A stretch of 64,000 bases of DNA from Agromyces sp. SYSU T00194 (GCF_040496035.1 NZ_JBEPJZ010000002.1:310001-374000), one strand, 5' to 3'. Shown: positions 1 through 14,218, numbered from the stretch's first letter. The notes: generated by a model from the sequence alone, not told the origin. Made by a program: numbers and translations.

Positions 1-1947
<1,947 letters not shown>

Positions 1948-2205
1948 CGCTGGTGCACTCCTATGCCGGACGGGTGACCGCGTCACCCCTCCGGTACTCT
2001 CTCGAGCGGCGACCCCTCATGGGTCGTCGCGAATCCTTCGCTTCGCAGCCGACTCGCGTCGTCACTGCCACATCTCGCGGTCGTCCTGACCGCACATCCG
2101 GATGCCCCGCATCCGCAAGCCCTCGTTGGCGCCGGCCGGACGCGGTCCGGACAGCTGCGTCGATTATCGCACGGACGCGCGCGGTGCGCGCCGATCCCCG
2201 CGTGA

Positions 2206-2211
2206 CATAAT
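2206..2211 (+). promoter_or_regulatory. -10 box of leaderless VKOR gene
   Basis: CATAAT ends exactly 6 nt before the GTG start at 2218, so transcription should begin at or next to the start codon. No Shine-Dalgarno sequence is present. The -35 region is not recognisable. Confidence 0.6.
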
Positions 2212-2217
2212 CGGCCG

Positions 2218-2859
2218 GTGACCGTGAGCGAAGCCCCCAGCCGTCCGGAAACCGACGCCCCGGCGCGTCCCGTCGCGCTCGCCGTGTTCCTCGTGATCGC
2301 CGGCGTCACGGGGCTCATCGCCGCGTTCGAGCTGATGATCGAGAAGATCGCGGTGCTCGAGGACCCGTCGCACTCGGTGTCGTGCGACTTCAGCGTCCTG
2401 GTGGGCTGCTCGACGAACCTCGCCTCCGAGCAGGGCGCGGTGCTCGGCTTCCCGAACCCGATCATCGGGCTCGTCTGCTGGCCCGTCGTGATCACCATCG
2501 GCATGGCCCTGCTCTCGGGGGCCCGGTTCGGCCGCTGGTTCTGGATCGGCTTCAACGTCGGCGTGACCGCGGCGCTCGGCTTCGTGTGCTGGCTGATCTT
2601 CCAGTCCATCTACGTGCTCGACGTGCTCTGCCCGTGGTGCATGCTCACCTGGGCGGTCACGATCCCCACGTTCTGGGCCGTGACGCTCCGGAACGTCCGC
2701 GAGGGCGTGTTCGGGGGCGGCACGCGCGTCCGGCGCGTCGGCGAGGTGCTCTCGGGCTGGATCCCGCTGATCACGGTCGTCTGCTACCTCATCGTCGTGC
2801 TGCAGGCGCAGCTGCGCATGGACGCGATTCCGCGCATCTGGTTCGACCTCATCGGCTGA
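2218..2859 (+). CDS. Vitamin K epoxide reductase (VKOR) family membrane protein
   Basis: Integral membrane thiol oxidoreductase of 213 residues that, by family, passes electrons from periplasmic disulfide-forming partners to quinone. There are four to five hydrophobic segments (about residues 20-42, 80-100, 108-130, 138-160 and 180-200). The redox cysteines are the pair C56 and C64 in the first external loop and the CPWC motif at 138-141 in a later helix. No fused DsbA-like thioredoxin domain follows, so a separate partner is expected elsewhere. The GTG at 2218 is chosen because CATAAT lies 6 nt upstream, the leaderless spacing seen repeatedly in this window; a second GTG two codons later is possible. 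It is transcribed away from rne. Confidence 0.9.
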   Translation: MTVSEAPSRPETDAPARPVALAVFLVIAGVTGLIAAFELMIEKIAVLEDPSHSVSCDFSVLVGCSTNLASEQGAVLGFPNPIIGLVCWPVVITIGMALLSGARFGRWFWIGFNVGVTAALGFVCWLIFQSIYVLDVLCPWCMLTWAVTIPTFWAVTLRNVREGVFGGGTRVRRVGEVLSGWIPLITVVCYLIVVLQAQLRMDAIPRIWFDLIG

Positions 2860-2920
2860 TCAGCGGTCCTCGCCGAGTACGGGCGAGCGGATGCCACTGG
2901 CCGCCGTCGGTCCCCCGTGC

Positions 2921-2926
2921 CATGGT
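2921..2926 (+). promoter_or_regulatory. Possible -10 box of DHFR-like gene
   Basis: CATGGT ends 6 nt before the ATG at 2933, matching the leaderless spacing of neighbouring genes. It is a weak match to TATAAT, so support comes mainly from position. Confidence 0.4.
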
Positions 2927-2932
2927 GTGCGC

Positions 2933-3496
2933 ATGGGCACGCTCGTCTACGCCACCATCGCCTCCCTCGACGGCTACGTGAACGATGCGCAGGGCGCGTT
3001 CGACTGGGCCGAGCCCCCGGAGGACCTCGTCGGCAGCATCAACGACGTCCTCGACGACGTCGGCACGTACCTCTACGGCAGACGCATGTACGACGTCATG
3101 CACGTCTGGGAGACCGACCCCGACTTCGCCGGGCCGGGACTGCCGGCCGAGACGGCCCGGTTCTCCGCGGGCTGGCGGGAGGCCGACAAGGTCGTGTTCT
3201 CGTCGACCCTCACCGAGGCGCTGACCACCCGCACCCGCATCGAGCCGGCGTACGACGCCGACCTCGTGCGGTCGATCGTGGCAGACGCTTCGGGCGGCGT
3301 CACGATCGAGGGCCCCACGCTCGCGGCGCACGCGCTGCGCGACGGGCTCGTCGACGAGGTGCACCGGTACGTGGCGCCCGCGATCGTCGGCGGCGGGACG
3401 CCGGTCTTCGTGCCGGGCCTCCGGCTCGACCTCGAGCTCGTCGAGGAGCGCCGCTTCGCTCGCGGGTTCGCGCTGCTGCGCTACGCCGTGCGCTGA
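2933..3496 (+). CDS. Dihydrofolate reductase family (RibD C-terminal-like) protein
   Basis: 187-residue protein of the RibD C-terminal/DHFR superfamily, a cytosolic NADPH-dependent reductase fold. The N-terminus (VYATIASLDGYVND) carries the family signature, and GRRMYDVM and GGVTIEGPTLAAHALRDGLVDE are typical core strands and helices. The substrate is unknown: members of this branch are usually orphan reductases, not the folate enzyme itself. The ATG at 2933 is preferred over the in-frame ATG at 2891 because the family starts directly with the first beta strand and because of the -10-like box 6 nt upstream. It follows the VKOR gene after 73 nt, with no visible functional link. Confidence 0.85.
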   Translation: MGTLVYATIASLDGYVNDAQGAFDWAEPPEDLVGSINDVLDDVGTYLYGRRMYDVMHVWETDPDFAGPGLPAETARFSAGWREADKVVFSSTLTEALTTRTRIEPAYDADLVRSIVADASGGVTIEGPTLAAHALRDGLVDEVHRYVAPAIVGGGTPVFVPGLRLDLELVEERRFARGFALLRYAVR

Positions 3497-3506
3497 CCCG
3501 GCCGCG

Positions 3507-3525
3507 GTGCGGGCGCCGCCCGCAC
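3507..3525. terminator. GC hairpin between converging genes
   Basis: GTGCGGG pairs with CCCGCAC around a 5-nt loop, just after the DHFR-like stop. A second, longer imperfect GGGGCG/CGCCCC hairpin lies at about 3544-3581 before the ndk stop. Neither has a U-tract. Confidence 0.45.
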
Positions 3526-3598
3526 GACACCACGCGCACGACGTGGGGCGCCGGACCCGCGCGCTGCGGATCCGACGCCCCTGGTCGGTGCGATGCTC

Positions 3599-4021
3599 CT
3601 AGCCGAACCAGAGCGCGAGCTCGCGCTCGGCCGACTCGGTCGAGTCGGAGCCGTGCACCAGGTTCTGCTGCACGGGCAGCCCCCAGTCGCGGGCGAGGTC
3701 GCCGCGGATCGTGCCGGGCGCGGCCGTGGTCGGGTCGGTCGTGCCGGCCAGCGAGCGGAAGCCCTCGATGACCCGGTTGCCGGCGACCCGGATGGCGACG
3801 ATCGGGCCCGACTCCATGAACTCGACGAGCGGCTCGTAGAACGGCTTGCCCTCGTGCTCGGCGTAGTGCGCCGCGAGCAGCCCGCGGTCGGCCTGGAGCA
3901 GGCGGATGTCGACCAGCGAGTAGCCCTTGGCCTCGATGCGGCGCAGGATCTCCCCGGTCAGGTTGCGGGCGACGCCGTCGGGCTTGACGAGGACGAGGGT
4001 CTCTTCGATCGGGGTGGTCAT
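3599..4021 (-). CDS. ndk: Nucleoside diphosphate kinase
   Basis: Transfers the gamma phosphate of ATP to NDPs through a phosphohistidine. The 140-residue length is standard for the bacterial enzyme. Visible signatures are the N-terminal VLVKPDGV strand, the phosphate-loop region GTTDPTTAAPGTIRGD, and the active-site NLVHGSDS with catalytic H123. The ATG at 4021 shares 4 nt with the stop of the DUF4233 gene (ATGA), so it is the fourth and last gene of the ileS-folC-DUF4233-ndk operon and probably depends on translational coupling. No feature is odd. Confidence 0.97.
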   Translation of the reverse strand: MTTPIEETLVLVKPDGVARNLTGEILRRIEAKGYSLVDIRLLQADRGLLAAHYAEHEGKPFYEPLVEFMESGPIVAIRVAGNRVIEGFRSLAGTTDPTTAAPGTIRGDLARDWGLPVQQNLVHGSDSTESAERELALWFG

Positions 4022-4410
4022 GCGGATTCCTTCCGTGTGCGGTCGATACGTGCCCCGGCGACCATGGCGTACCACCACATGCCGCCGAACAGGGCGCCCA
4101 CGAAGAACATCGCGGGGGTGAGGAAGCCCGTCGCGAGGAGGATCCCCTGGAGGACCCACCCGGCGACGTATGCGCCCTCGAAGCGCAGGAGCGCCATGAT
4201 CGCCAGCAGCGCCACGAGCAGCACGCCGCCGCCCACGAGCGCCCACCAGCGCGGGATGCCGTCGTCGCCGAACGGCGCCGGCGACAGCCCGAAGACCGTC
4301 AGCGACGCGAGCAGCACGATGAACAGCTCGAAGCCGAGCACGATGCTCGCGAGGCTCCGGCGCACCGAGCCGGCCGGTCGCGCCACGGGTGCCTGCTCCC
4401 CGGCGGTCAC
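4018..4410 (-). CDS. DUF4233 family membrane protein
   Basis: 130-residue integral membrane protein of unknown function, matching the DUF4233 family that sits between folC and ndk in many actinobacteria. After a short cytoplasmic N-terminus with SVRRSLASIVLGFE, it has four predicted hydrophobic helices (about residues 22-45, 55-76, 80-100 and 102-122) and a basic C-terminus (RIDRTRKESA). The GTG at 4410 overlaps the folC stop by 4 nt (GTGA), and its own stop overlaps the ndk start. The position suggests co-expression with folate and nucleotide enzymes, but no reaction can be assigned. Confidence 0.85.
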   Translation of the reverse strand: MTAGEQAPVARPAGSVRRSLASIVLGFELFIVLLASLTVFGLSPAPFGDDGIPRWWALVGGGVLLVALLAIMALLRFEGAYVAGWVLQGILLATGFLTPAMFFVGALFGGMWWYAMVAGARIDRTRKESA

Positions 4411-5758
4411 GGCTTCCACTCCCGGTCGTCGGCGAAGGCCATGGCCTCGGCGACCAGGGTGATCGAGCCGGTCACGACGACGGCGCGCCGCGGCGCCTCG
4501 GAGGCCCAGTCGTGCGCGGCCTCGAACGCATCCTCGGCCCGGTCGTACGATGCGACGCGCTTCTGGCCGACGACCGATGCCGCCAGCTGCGCGAGCGCCT
4601 CGGCGGGGATCGCGCGGTCGGACTCCGATGCGGTCACGAGCATGACGTCGGCGATCGCATCGAGCTCGTGCAGGATGCCCGCGGCATCCTTGTCGCCCAG
4701 CACGCCGACGACCACGGCGATCTCGTCGAAGTCGAACACCTGGCGCACGGCCTCGACGAGCGCGTGGGCGCCGTGCGGATTGTGCGCGGCATCCACGAGC
4801 ACCGTCGGCTCGACGCCGACGAGCTGCATGCGCCCGGGGGACGTCGTCGTCGCGAAGGCCTCCTCGACGACCTCGCGCGACAGCGCGTGCTCGCCGGACC
4901 CGAGGAACGACTCGACCGCGGCGACCGCGACGGCGGCGTTCTGCGCCTGGTGCGCCCCGAGCAGCGGCAGGAAGACCTCGGCGTACTCCCCCGCGATGCC
5001 GCGGATCGACAGCAGCTGCCCGCCGACGGCGACGGTGGCGGCCGTCGTCTCGAACCCGTCGCCCTCGAACGTCAGCGTCGACTCGCTCAGCCGGCTCGCG
5101 GTGGCCAGCACGTCCGCCGCCTCCGGCGACTGGCGAGCCGAGACGACGGATGCCGCGGGCTTGATGATGCCCGACTTGGTGCGCGCGATCTGCGTGACCG
5201 TGGAGCCGAGGCGCGAGGTGTGGTCGAGGTCGATCGGCGTGAACACCGCGACCTGGCCATCGGCGACGTTGGTCGAGTCCCACTCGCCGCCCATGCCCAC
5301 CTCGATGACGGCGACGTCGACGGGCGCGTCGGCGAACGCCGCGAACGCGAGCCCCGAGAGCGCCTCGAAGTAGGTCAGCGGCACGTCGCCCGCCTCGGCG
5401 AGCTCGGCGTCGACCATCTCGACGTACGGGGTGATGTCGTCCCAGTTGCGGGCGACCGCCTCGTCGGTGATCGGCTCGCCGTCGATGAGGATGCGCTCGG
5501 TGAACCGCTCGATGTGCGGGCTCGTCAGCAGGCCCGTGCGCAGCCCGTGGGCGCGCAGCAGGCCCTCGATGAGCCGGCTGGTGCTGGTCTTGCCGTTCGT
5601 GCCGGTCACGTGGATCACCGGGTAGGCGCGCTGCGGGTCGCCGAGGAGGTCCATCAGCCGGCGCGACGGGCCGAGGCGCGGCTGCGGCGCCTGCTCGCCG
5701 ATCCGCGCGAGGAGCGCGGCGAACACCTCGTCGGCGGCGTCGCGGAAGTCGTCGTCGG

Positions 5759-5762
<4 letters not shown>
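4407..5762 (-). CDS. folC: Folylpolyglutamate synthase / dihydrofolate synthase
   Basis: Mur-ligase family enzyme that adds glutamate to dihydropteroate and to reduced folates, in the cytosol. It has 451 residues, usual for FolC. The ATP P-loop VTGTNGKTS is at about residues 52-60, [13 protein letters not shown] is the typical Mur-ligase centre, and [12 protein letters not shown] lies in the C-terminal domain. The ATG at 5762 overlaps the ileS stop by 4 nt (ATGA), and the stop overlaps the DUF4233 start. The gene therefore sits downstream of the ileS T-box in one transcript. Confidence 0.95.
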
Positions 5763-9049
<3,287 letters not shown>

Positions 9050-9263
9050 CGGGTCTCCTGCGGTGACGTGATGTCGTCTACGAGGACGTCGGACGCCCGT
9101 CGGACGCCGTCGCGGTACCACCTCGATTGCCCCGGTGACCCGGAACCACTCGTTCATTGGCTGTGACGGGCCAGCCCCGTCCGGTTCTAGTGGCGAGCGG
9201 ATGCTGCGCACCCACCCGCGTTCTTCCGGAGACTCCCCGGTGATGGCCGGATCGACGTCGTTG
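9050..9263 (-). promoter_or_regulatory. T-box riboswitch (isoleucine) in the ileS leader
   Basis: The leader RNA upstream of ileS carries the T-box core GGTGGTACCGCG (complement of 9111-9122), which pairs with the uncharged tRNA acceptor end. Further 5', an ATC specifier triplet (9244-9242) sits in the context CCATCACCGGGGAG, followed by CCGGAAGAAC. This is the pattern of the actinobacterial ileS T-box with a shortened stem I. These leaders are known to act on translation by hiding the Shine-Dalgarno sequence; here AGGAG is at 9059-9055. The exact sequestering helix was not resolved by eye. No U-run terminator is present, consistent with translational control. Confidence 0.9.
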
Positions 9264-9269
9264 CGCTCC

Positions 9270-9275
9270 AGTGTA
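9270..9275 (-). promoter_or_regulatory. Likely -10 box of the ileS operon
   Basis: TACACT on the minus strand, placing the start of transcription near 9263, just before the T-box stem I. The -35 region is weak (TGTGCG with 18-nt spacing). The remaining part of this intergenic region up to 9404 holds only the promoter of the rightward gene. Confidence 0.5.
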
Positions 9276-9404
9276 CCGGCCGGGGCGGTCCCGCACACGC
9301 GGCCCGGGCGGGCCGCGCCTGTGCACAAGCCACGCGCCGGGCCGGGGCGTCGCCTACCCTCGTCTGCGACGAGCGGCTGACACGGAATCGACACGGAGGA
9401 CGCC

Positions 9405-10124
9405 ATGAGCGACGACGGCACGAGCACCCCGAACGACGGCGCCACGGGCGGAGACGAGCCCACGACGCCGATCGATCACGCCGAGACCGTGCCGATGACG
9501 CCGGTGCCGGCCGAGGCCGCGGCCGGCGAGTCGCCCGAGACCGGAGGGCGCCGCACGGCACTCGTGCTCGTCTCGATCGCGGCGGGCCTGCTGCTGGTCG
9601 CGGTCATCGTGCTGGTGGTGGTGCTGCTCACCGGCGGATCCGACGAGGCGGAGCCGACCGCGACGGCGACGACCGACCCCACGCCGACGGCGACCGAGTC
9701 GGAGGAGCCCGAGCCGACCGAGTCCGAGGAGCCCGACGACGACGGCGACGGCGGTTCGACCGACGGCGGCGGTTCGACCGACGGCGGCGGTTCGACCGAC
9801 GGCGGCGGTTCGACCGACGGCGGCGGCGACACCACGCCCGCGCCCGTGTTCACCACCGTCGCCATCAGCAGCGAGGTCGCCGACTGCGACGGCGTCTCGC
9901 AGGTGCCGCTGGCGTTCCAGTGGGTGTCGGAGGGCGCCGAGCAGGCGTGGTTCGGCGTCGGCACGACCGACGCGAAGGCCATGCCCTTCGACGAGGTGTA
10001 CCCGAGCGAGGAGATCTACGACGCCGTGAGCTTCCAGTGCTCCAACGAGAGCGAGATCTACACGGTCACGCTCGAGGGCCCGGGCGGCATCACGAGCCAC
10101 ACCTGGGAGGTCGTCCGCGGCTGA
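9405..10124 (+). CDS. Single-pass membrane protein with Gly-Ser-Thr-Asp repeats and an extracellular domain
   Basis: 239-residue protein not recognised as a named family. Residues 1-50 are an acidic, Pro/Thr-rich cytoplasmic segment; 52-76 form one strong transmembrane helix ending in a net outside orientation. Residues 79-147 are a Thr/Glu/Pro linker that includes four perfect copies of the hexapeptide GGSTDG (residues 116-139). Residues 148-239 look like a compact beta-rich domain with two cysteines (C161 and C212) that could form a disulfide, perhaps Ig-like. GGAGG 7 nt before the ATG supports the start. TACCCT at 9354-9359 is a possible -10. It probably displays a small domain away from the membrane; ligand unknown. 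A GC hairpin follows its stop. Confidence 0.8.
   Translation: MSDDGTSTPNDGATGGDEPTTPIDHAETVPMTPVPAEAAAGESPETGGRRTALVLVSIAAGLLLVAVIVLVVVLLTGGSDEAEPTATATTDPTPTATESEEPEPTESEEPDDDGDGGSTDGGGSTDGGGSTDGGGSTDGGGDTTPAPVFTTVAISSEVADCDGVSQVPLAFQWVSEGAEQAWFGVGTTDAKAMPFDEVYPSEEIYDAVSFQCSNESEIYTVTLEGPGGITSHTWEVVRG
9750..9821 (+). repeat. Four tandem 18-bp repeats encoding GGSTDG
   Basis: Unit GGCGGTTCGACCGACGGC is repeated four times without a base change inside the 9405-10124 gene. Perfect identity at DNA level suggests recent expansion or contraction of the linker length. Confidence 0.9.
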
Positions 10125-10139
10125 GCCCGTCACGGGCTC
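10123..10139. terminator. Hairpin after the repeat protein gene
   Basis: GAGCCCG and CGGGCTC pair around the 3-nt loop TCA directly at the stop codon; no U-tract. The next gene's promoter starts 12 nt later. Confidence 0.5.
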
Positions 10140-10150
10140 CGCGGCCCGCG

Positions 10151-10156
10151 TAGGAT
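10151..10156 (+). promoter_or_regulatory. -10 box of leaderless MFS gene
   Basis: TAGGAT ends 7 nt before the GTG start at 10164. Confidence 0.55.
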
Positions 10157-10163
10157 GCCGGGC

Positions 10164-11487
10164 GTGACGAACGCACCGACCGCGCCCGCATCCGCTTCCG
10201 ACCGCCCCTCGCGACCCATGCGGAGGATCGCGACGGCGTCCTTCGTGGGCACCGCGCTCGAGTCGTACGACTTCTACGTCTACGCGTACTTCGCCGCGTT
10301 CTTCGTGGGCCCCCTGTTCTTCGAGCCGCTCGGCACGTTCGGCGCGACCCTGACGGCGTTCCTGTCGATCGCGATCGCCTTCGTCGTGCGCCCGATCGGC
10401 GCGATCGTGTTCGGGCACCTGGGCGACCGCATCGGTCGCCGGCGCACGCTCATCGTCACCATCACCCTCATGGGCATCGCCACCGGGGCCATCGGCCTCC
10501 TGCCGGACTACGCGACCGCCGGATGGCTCGGCGCGATCGGCATCATCGTGCTGCGCGTCCTGCAGGGCCTCTCGCTCGGCGGCGAGTGGGGCGGCGCCGT
10601 GCTGCTCGCCACCGAGCACGCCGACCCGCGGCGGCGGCCCTTCTTCGCGGCGATCCCGCAGCTCGGCTCGCCCGTGGGCTCCATCCTCAGCGCCACGGTG
10701 TTCATCGTCATGACGACCGTGCTCTCGACCGAGCAGATGGTCGCCTTGGGGCTGGCGCATCCCGTTCCTGACGGCGATCCCGCTGCTGCTCGTGTCGCTG
10801 TACCTGCGCTGGTCGATCGACGAGACGCCCGTGTTCCGCGAGCTCGTCGCCGAGCACCGGCGCGACCGGGTGCCGTTCGTTGCGATGTTCGCCCGGCAGC
10901 CCGTCGCGATCGTCGTCGCGGTCGGCGCCGCGCTGCTCGGCATCGGCTCCTACTCGCTGATGAACACGTACACCGTGAACTACGGCGTGACCGTGCTCGA
11001 CTTCAGCTTCCAGGACCTGTTGGTCGCCACGACGATCGGCGGACTGCTCCAGCTCGTCACCATCCCGACCTTCGGCTGGCTCGCGACGCGCATCGGCTCG
11101 GCGCGCGTCGTCGCCTGGGGCGCGCTCGGCACGCTGCTCGTCGCCTTCCCGATGTACTGGCTGCTCCAGTTCGCCACGTTCCCGATCCTCGTCGGCACGA
11201 TGATCATCGGCGGCATCCTGCCGACCATGGCCTGGGCGAGCCTCGGCGGGTTGATGGGCGACCTCTTCGACGACCACTTCCGCTACTCGGCCCTGTCGTT
11301 CGCCTATGCGATCGCCGCGGTGATCTCCGGCTTCGTGCCGGCGCTCACGCTCACCCTGGGCGAGTCGACGCAGTTCGCGTGGTGGCACCCCGGCGTGGTC
11401 CTCGCGATCATGTCGGCGATCACGCTGGGCTCCGCGCTCGCCGCCGGTGCCATCGCCGCGCGTCGCCGCGAGCCGGTCGCCGCCTGA
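10164..11487 (+). pseudogene. MFS transporter (metabolite:H+ symporter type), frameshifted
   Basis: Two adjacent frames together encode one 12-helix major facilitator of the metabolite:proton symporter branch. The first frame has the signature GTALESYDFYVYAYFAAFFVGPL, motif A GHLGDRIGRRRTL and LQGLSLGGEWGGAVLL. After GCC at 10743-10745 there is one extra T (TT at 10746-10747). Removing it restores Trp-Gly-Trp-Arg-Ile-Pro and continues without interruption into the second half (SLYLRWSIDETPVF to RREPVAA), giving 440 residues. As written, the product would lose helices 6-12 and read 3' into a shadow frame to 11567. This is either a real inactivating mutation or a base-call error; downstream codons are otherwise intact and use normal codons, which suggests a very recent event or an artefact. 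Start GTG at 10164 fits the -10 box 7 nt before it. Substrate unknown. Confidence 0.85.
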
Positions 11488-11564
11488 GGCGGTCCGGAGC
11501 CGCTCCTCGCCGCCCCGCGGCATCCGCTCGCCCGTTTCACCGCAGGCGGCCAGCCTCGTCCGGC

Positions 11565-11570
11565 TAGAAT
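11565..11570 (+). promoter_or_regulatory. -10 box upstream of valS
   Basis: TAGAAT on the plus strand, giving an untranslated leader of about 60 nt before valS. No T-box core or specifier structure is visible in that short leader. Confidence 0.5.
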
Positions 11571-11638
11571 GCAGTGAATCGCACACTCAGGCACCCCACT
11601 TTGACTCGGTGCCGCACATATCGAACCGGAGTTCCCAC

Positions 11639-14218
11639 ATGACCGCGTCGCGCATTCCCGACAAGCCCGCCCTCGAAGGACTCGAGCAGAGCTGGGGCAC
11701 CGTCTGGGAGGAACAGGGCACCTACCGGTTCGATCGCGAGGGCGCGACGAAGGAGAACATCTACTCCATCGACACCCCGCCGCCGACCGCCTCCGGGTCG
11801 CTGCACATCGGGCACGTGTTCTCGTACACGCACACCGACGTGGTCGCCCGCTTCCAGCGCATGCGCGGCCGCACCGTGTTCTACCCGATGGGCTGGGACG
11901 ACAACGGCCTGCCGACCGAGCGCCGGGTGCAGAACTACTACGGCGTGCGCTGCGACCCGTCGCTGCCGTACGAGGCAGGCTTCGCCCCGCCGCACGAGGG
12001 CACCGAGGGCAAGACCATCAAGCCCGCCGACCAGGTGCCCATCTCGCGCCGCAACTTCATCGAGCTCTGCGAGCGGCTGACCGCCGAGGACGAGCAGCAC
12101 TTCGAGGACCTCTGGCGCACGCTCGGCCTCTCGGTCGACTGGACCCAGACCTACCGCACCATCGCCGACGAGGCGATCATGACCTCGCAGCGCGCGTTCG
12201 TGCGCAACGTGGCCCGCGGCGAGGCCTACCAGGCGCTGGCGCCCACCATGTGGGACGTGACCTTCCGCAGCGCCGTGGCGCAGGCCGAGCTCGAGGACCG
12301 CGAGCAGCCCGGCCACTACCACCGGGTGACGTTCCACCGTCCCGACGGCGGCACGATCGAGATCGAGACCAGCCGTCCCGAGCTGATCGCCGCGTGCGTG
12401 GCGCTCGTGGCGCACCCCGACGACGAGCGCTACCAGCCCCTGTTCGGGCAGACCGTGACCACCCCGGTCTTCGGCGTGGAGGTGCCCGTGGTGGCCCACC
12501 ACCTCGCCCAGAAGGACAAGGGCACCGGCATCGCCATGATCTGCACGTTCGGCGACGTGACCGACGTGACCTGGTGGCGTGAGCTGAACCTGCCGAACCG
12601 CGCGATCATCGGCTTCGACGGCCGCATCGTGGCGGATGCCCCGGAGGCGATCGACTCCGAGGCCGGACTGGCCGCGTTCGCCGAGCTCGCCGGCAAGACC
12701 GTGTTCAGCGCGAAGAAGTCCATGGTCGACCTGCTGCGCGCCTCGGGCGACCTGCTCGGCGAGCCGAAGGCGATCACGCACCCCGTGAAGTTCTACGAGA
12801 AGGGCGACCGCCCCCTCGAGATCGTGTCGACGCGCCAGTGGTACATCGCCAACGGCGCGCGCGACGCCGGGCTCCGCGAGCGCCTCATCGAGCACGGCCG
12901 CGACATCGACTGGCACCCCGACTTCATGCGCGTGCGCTACGAGAACTGGGTGGGCGGCCTCTCGGGCGACTGGCTCATCTCGCGCCAGCGCTTCTTCGGC
13001 GTGCCGATCCCGGTCTGGTACCCGCTCGACGCCGACGGCGAGCCCGTGTTCGACGAGCCGATCGTGGCGACCGAGGACCTGCTGCCGGTCGACCCGTCGT
13101 CGCAGCCGGCGCCCGGCTTCGCGGAGTCGCAGCGCGGCCAGGCGAACGGCTTCATCGGCGAGCTCGACATCATGGACACCTGGGCCACCTCGTCGCTCAC
13201 CCCGCAGCTCGCGGGCGGCTGGGAGCGCGACCCCGAGCTGTTCGACCTCGTGTTCCCGTACGACCTGCGCCCGCAGGGTCAGGACATCATCCGCACCTGG
13301 CTGTTCTCCTCGACGCTGCGCGCCGAGCTCGAGCACGGCAGGGCTCCGTGGACGAACGCGGCGATCTCGGGCTTCATCGTCGACCCCGACCGCAAGAAGA
13401 TGTCGAAGTCGAAGGGCAACGTGGTCACGCCCGCGGGCCTGCTCCAGCAGCACGGCTCCGACGCGGTGCGCTACTGGGCGTCGTCGTCGCGCCTCGGCAC
13501 CGACGCGGCGTTCGACCCGCAGAACCCGACCCAGGTGAAGATCGGCCGACGCCTCGCGATCAAGGTGCTGAACGCGTCGAAGTTCATCCTCGGGTTCGAG
13601 GGCACGGCGGATGCCCCCGTGACCGAGCCGCTCGACCGGAGCATGCTCGCGACCCTCGAGACCGTGGTCGCGCAGGCGACCGCCGCGCTCGAGGCGTACG
13701 ACCACGCGCGGGCGCTCGAGCTCACCGAGACGTTCTTCTGGACGTTCTGCGACGACTACCTGGAGCTCGTGAAGGAGCGCGCCTACGGCGAGGCCGGTCC
13801 GGCGCAGGCGTCGGCCGTGGCCGCGCTGCACCGCGCGCTGGCGACGCTGCTGCGCCTGTTCGCCCCGGTGATCCCGTTCGCGACCGAGGAAGCGTGGTCG
13901 TGGTCGCACGAGGGCTCGGTGCACCAGGCCGCGTGGCCGACGGTCGGCGAGCTCGCGCTCGACGAGGCAGGCGACCCCGAGCTGCTGCGCCTCGCGAGCG
14001 CCGCGCTCACGGGCATCCGCCGTGCCAAGACCGACGCGAAGGCCTCGCAGCGCACGCCGGTCGCGACCGCCCGCATCGGGGGCCCCGCGGCCGAGATCGC
14101 GCTGCTCGCGCAGGCCGGCGGCGACCTGCGTGCGGTCGGCCGCATCGAGACCCTCGACTTCGACGAGGCCGACGAGCTCGGCGTCAGCGAGGTCGTGCTC
14201 GCCCCCGTGGAGGCGTGA
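11639..14218 (+). CDS. valS: Valyl-tRNA synthetase
   Basis: Class I synthetase charging tRNA-Val, 859 residues. The HIGH motif (LHIGHVFSYTHTD) is at residues 56-59 and KMSKSKGNVVTP at about 587-591; the editing domain lies between and a helical anticodon-binding domain follows. The sequence is of the shorter ValS type found in actinobacteria that lacks the long C-terminal coiled coil of the E. coli enzyme. The ATG at 11639 is chosen because the conserved N-terminus IPDKPALEGLEQSWG follows at once; the frame is open upstream only by chance. GGAG-like CGGAG lies 8 nt before. The stop overlaps the start of a small partner gene (TGATG). Confidence 0.95.
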   Translation: MTASRIPDKPALEGLEQSWGTVWEEQGTYRFDREGATKENIYSIDTPPPTASGSLHIGHVFSYTHTDVVARFQRMRGRTVFYPMGWDDNGLPTERRVQNYYGVRCDPSLPYEAGFAPPHEGTEGKTIKPADQVPISRRNFIELCERLTAEDEQHFEDLWRTLGLSVDWTQTYRTIADEAIMTSQRAFVRNVARGEAYQALAPTMWDVTFRSAVAQAELEDREQPGHYHRVTFHRPDGGTIEIETSRPELIAACVALVAHPDDERYQPLFGQTVTTPVFGVEVPVVAHHLAQKDKGTGIAMICTFGDVTDVTWWRELNLPNRAIIGFDGRIVADAPEAIDSEAGLAAFAELAGKTVFSAKKSMVDLLRASGDLLGEPKAITHPVKFYEKGDRPLEIVSTRQWYIANGARDAGLRERLIEHGRDIDWHPDFMRVRYENWVGGLSGDWLISRQRFFGVPIPVWYPLDADGEPVFDEPIVATEDLLPVDPSSQPAPGFAESQRGQANGFIGELDIMDTWATSSLTPQLAGGWERDPELFDLVFPYDLRPQGQDIIRTWLFSSTLRAELEHGRAPWTNAAISGFIVDPDRKKMSKSKGNVVTPAGLLQQHGSDAVRYWASSSRLGTDAAFDPQNPTQVKIGRRLAIKVLNASKFILGFEGTADAPVTEPLDRSMLATLETVVAQATAALEAYDHARALELTETFFWTFCDDYLELVKERAYGEAGPAQASAVAALHRALATLLRLFAPVIPFATEEAWSWSHEGSVHQAAWPTVGELALDEAGDPELLRLASAALTGIRRAKTDAKASQRTPVATARIGGPAAEIALLAQAGGDLRAVGRIETLDFDEADELGVSEVVLAPVEA

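Noticed and set aside
9050-9463. Upstream extension of ileS by 138 codons in the same frame.
   Set aside because: This stretch carries the T-box core, specifier and SD sequence, so it is leader RNA. The extra residues are unlike any IleS N-terminus.
10155-11567. A single 470-codon frame across the MFS gene region.
   Set aside because: After 10745 it reads out of frame into an Arg/Ala-rich shadow; the true second half is in the next frame.
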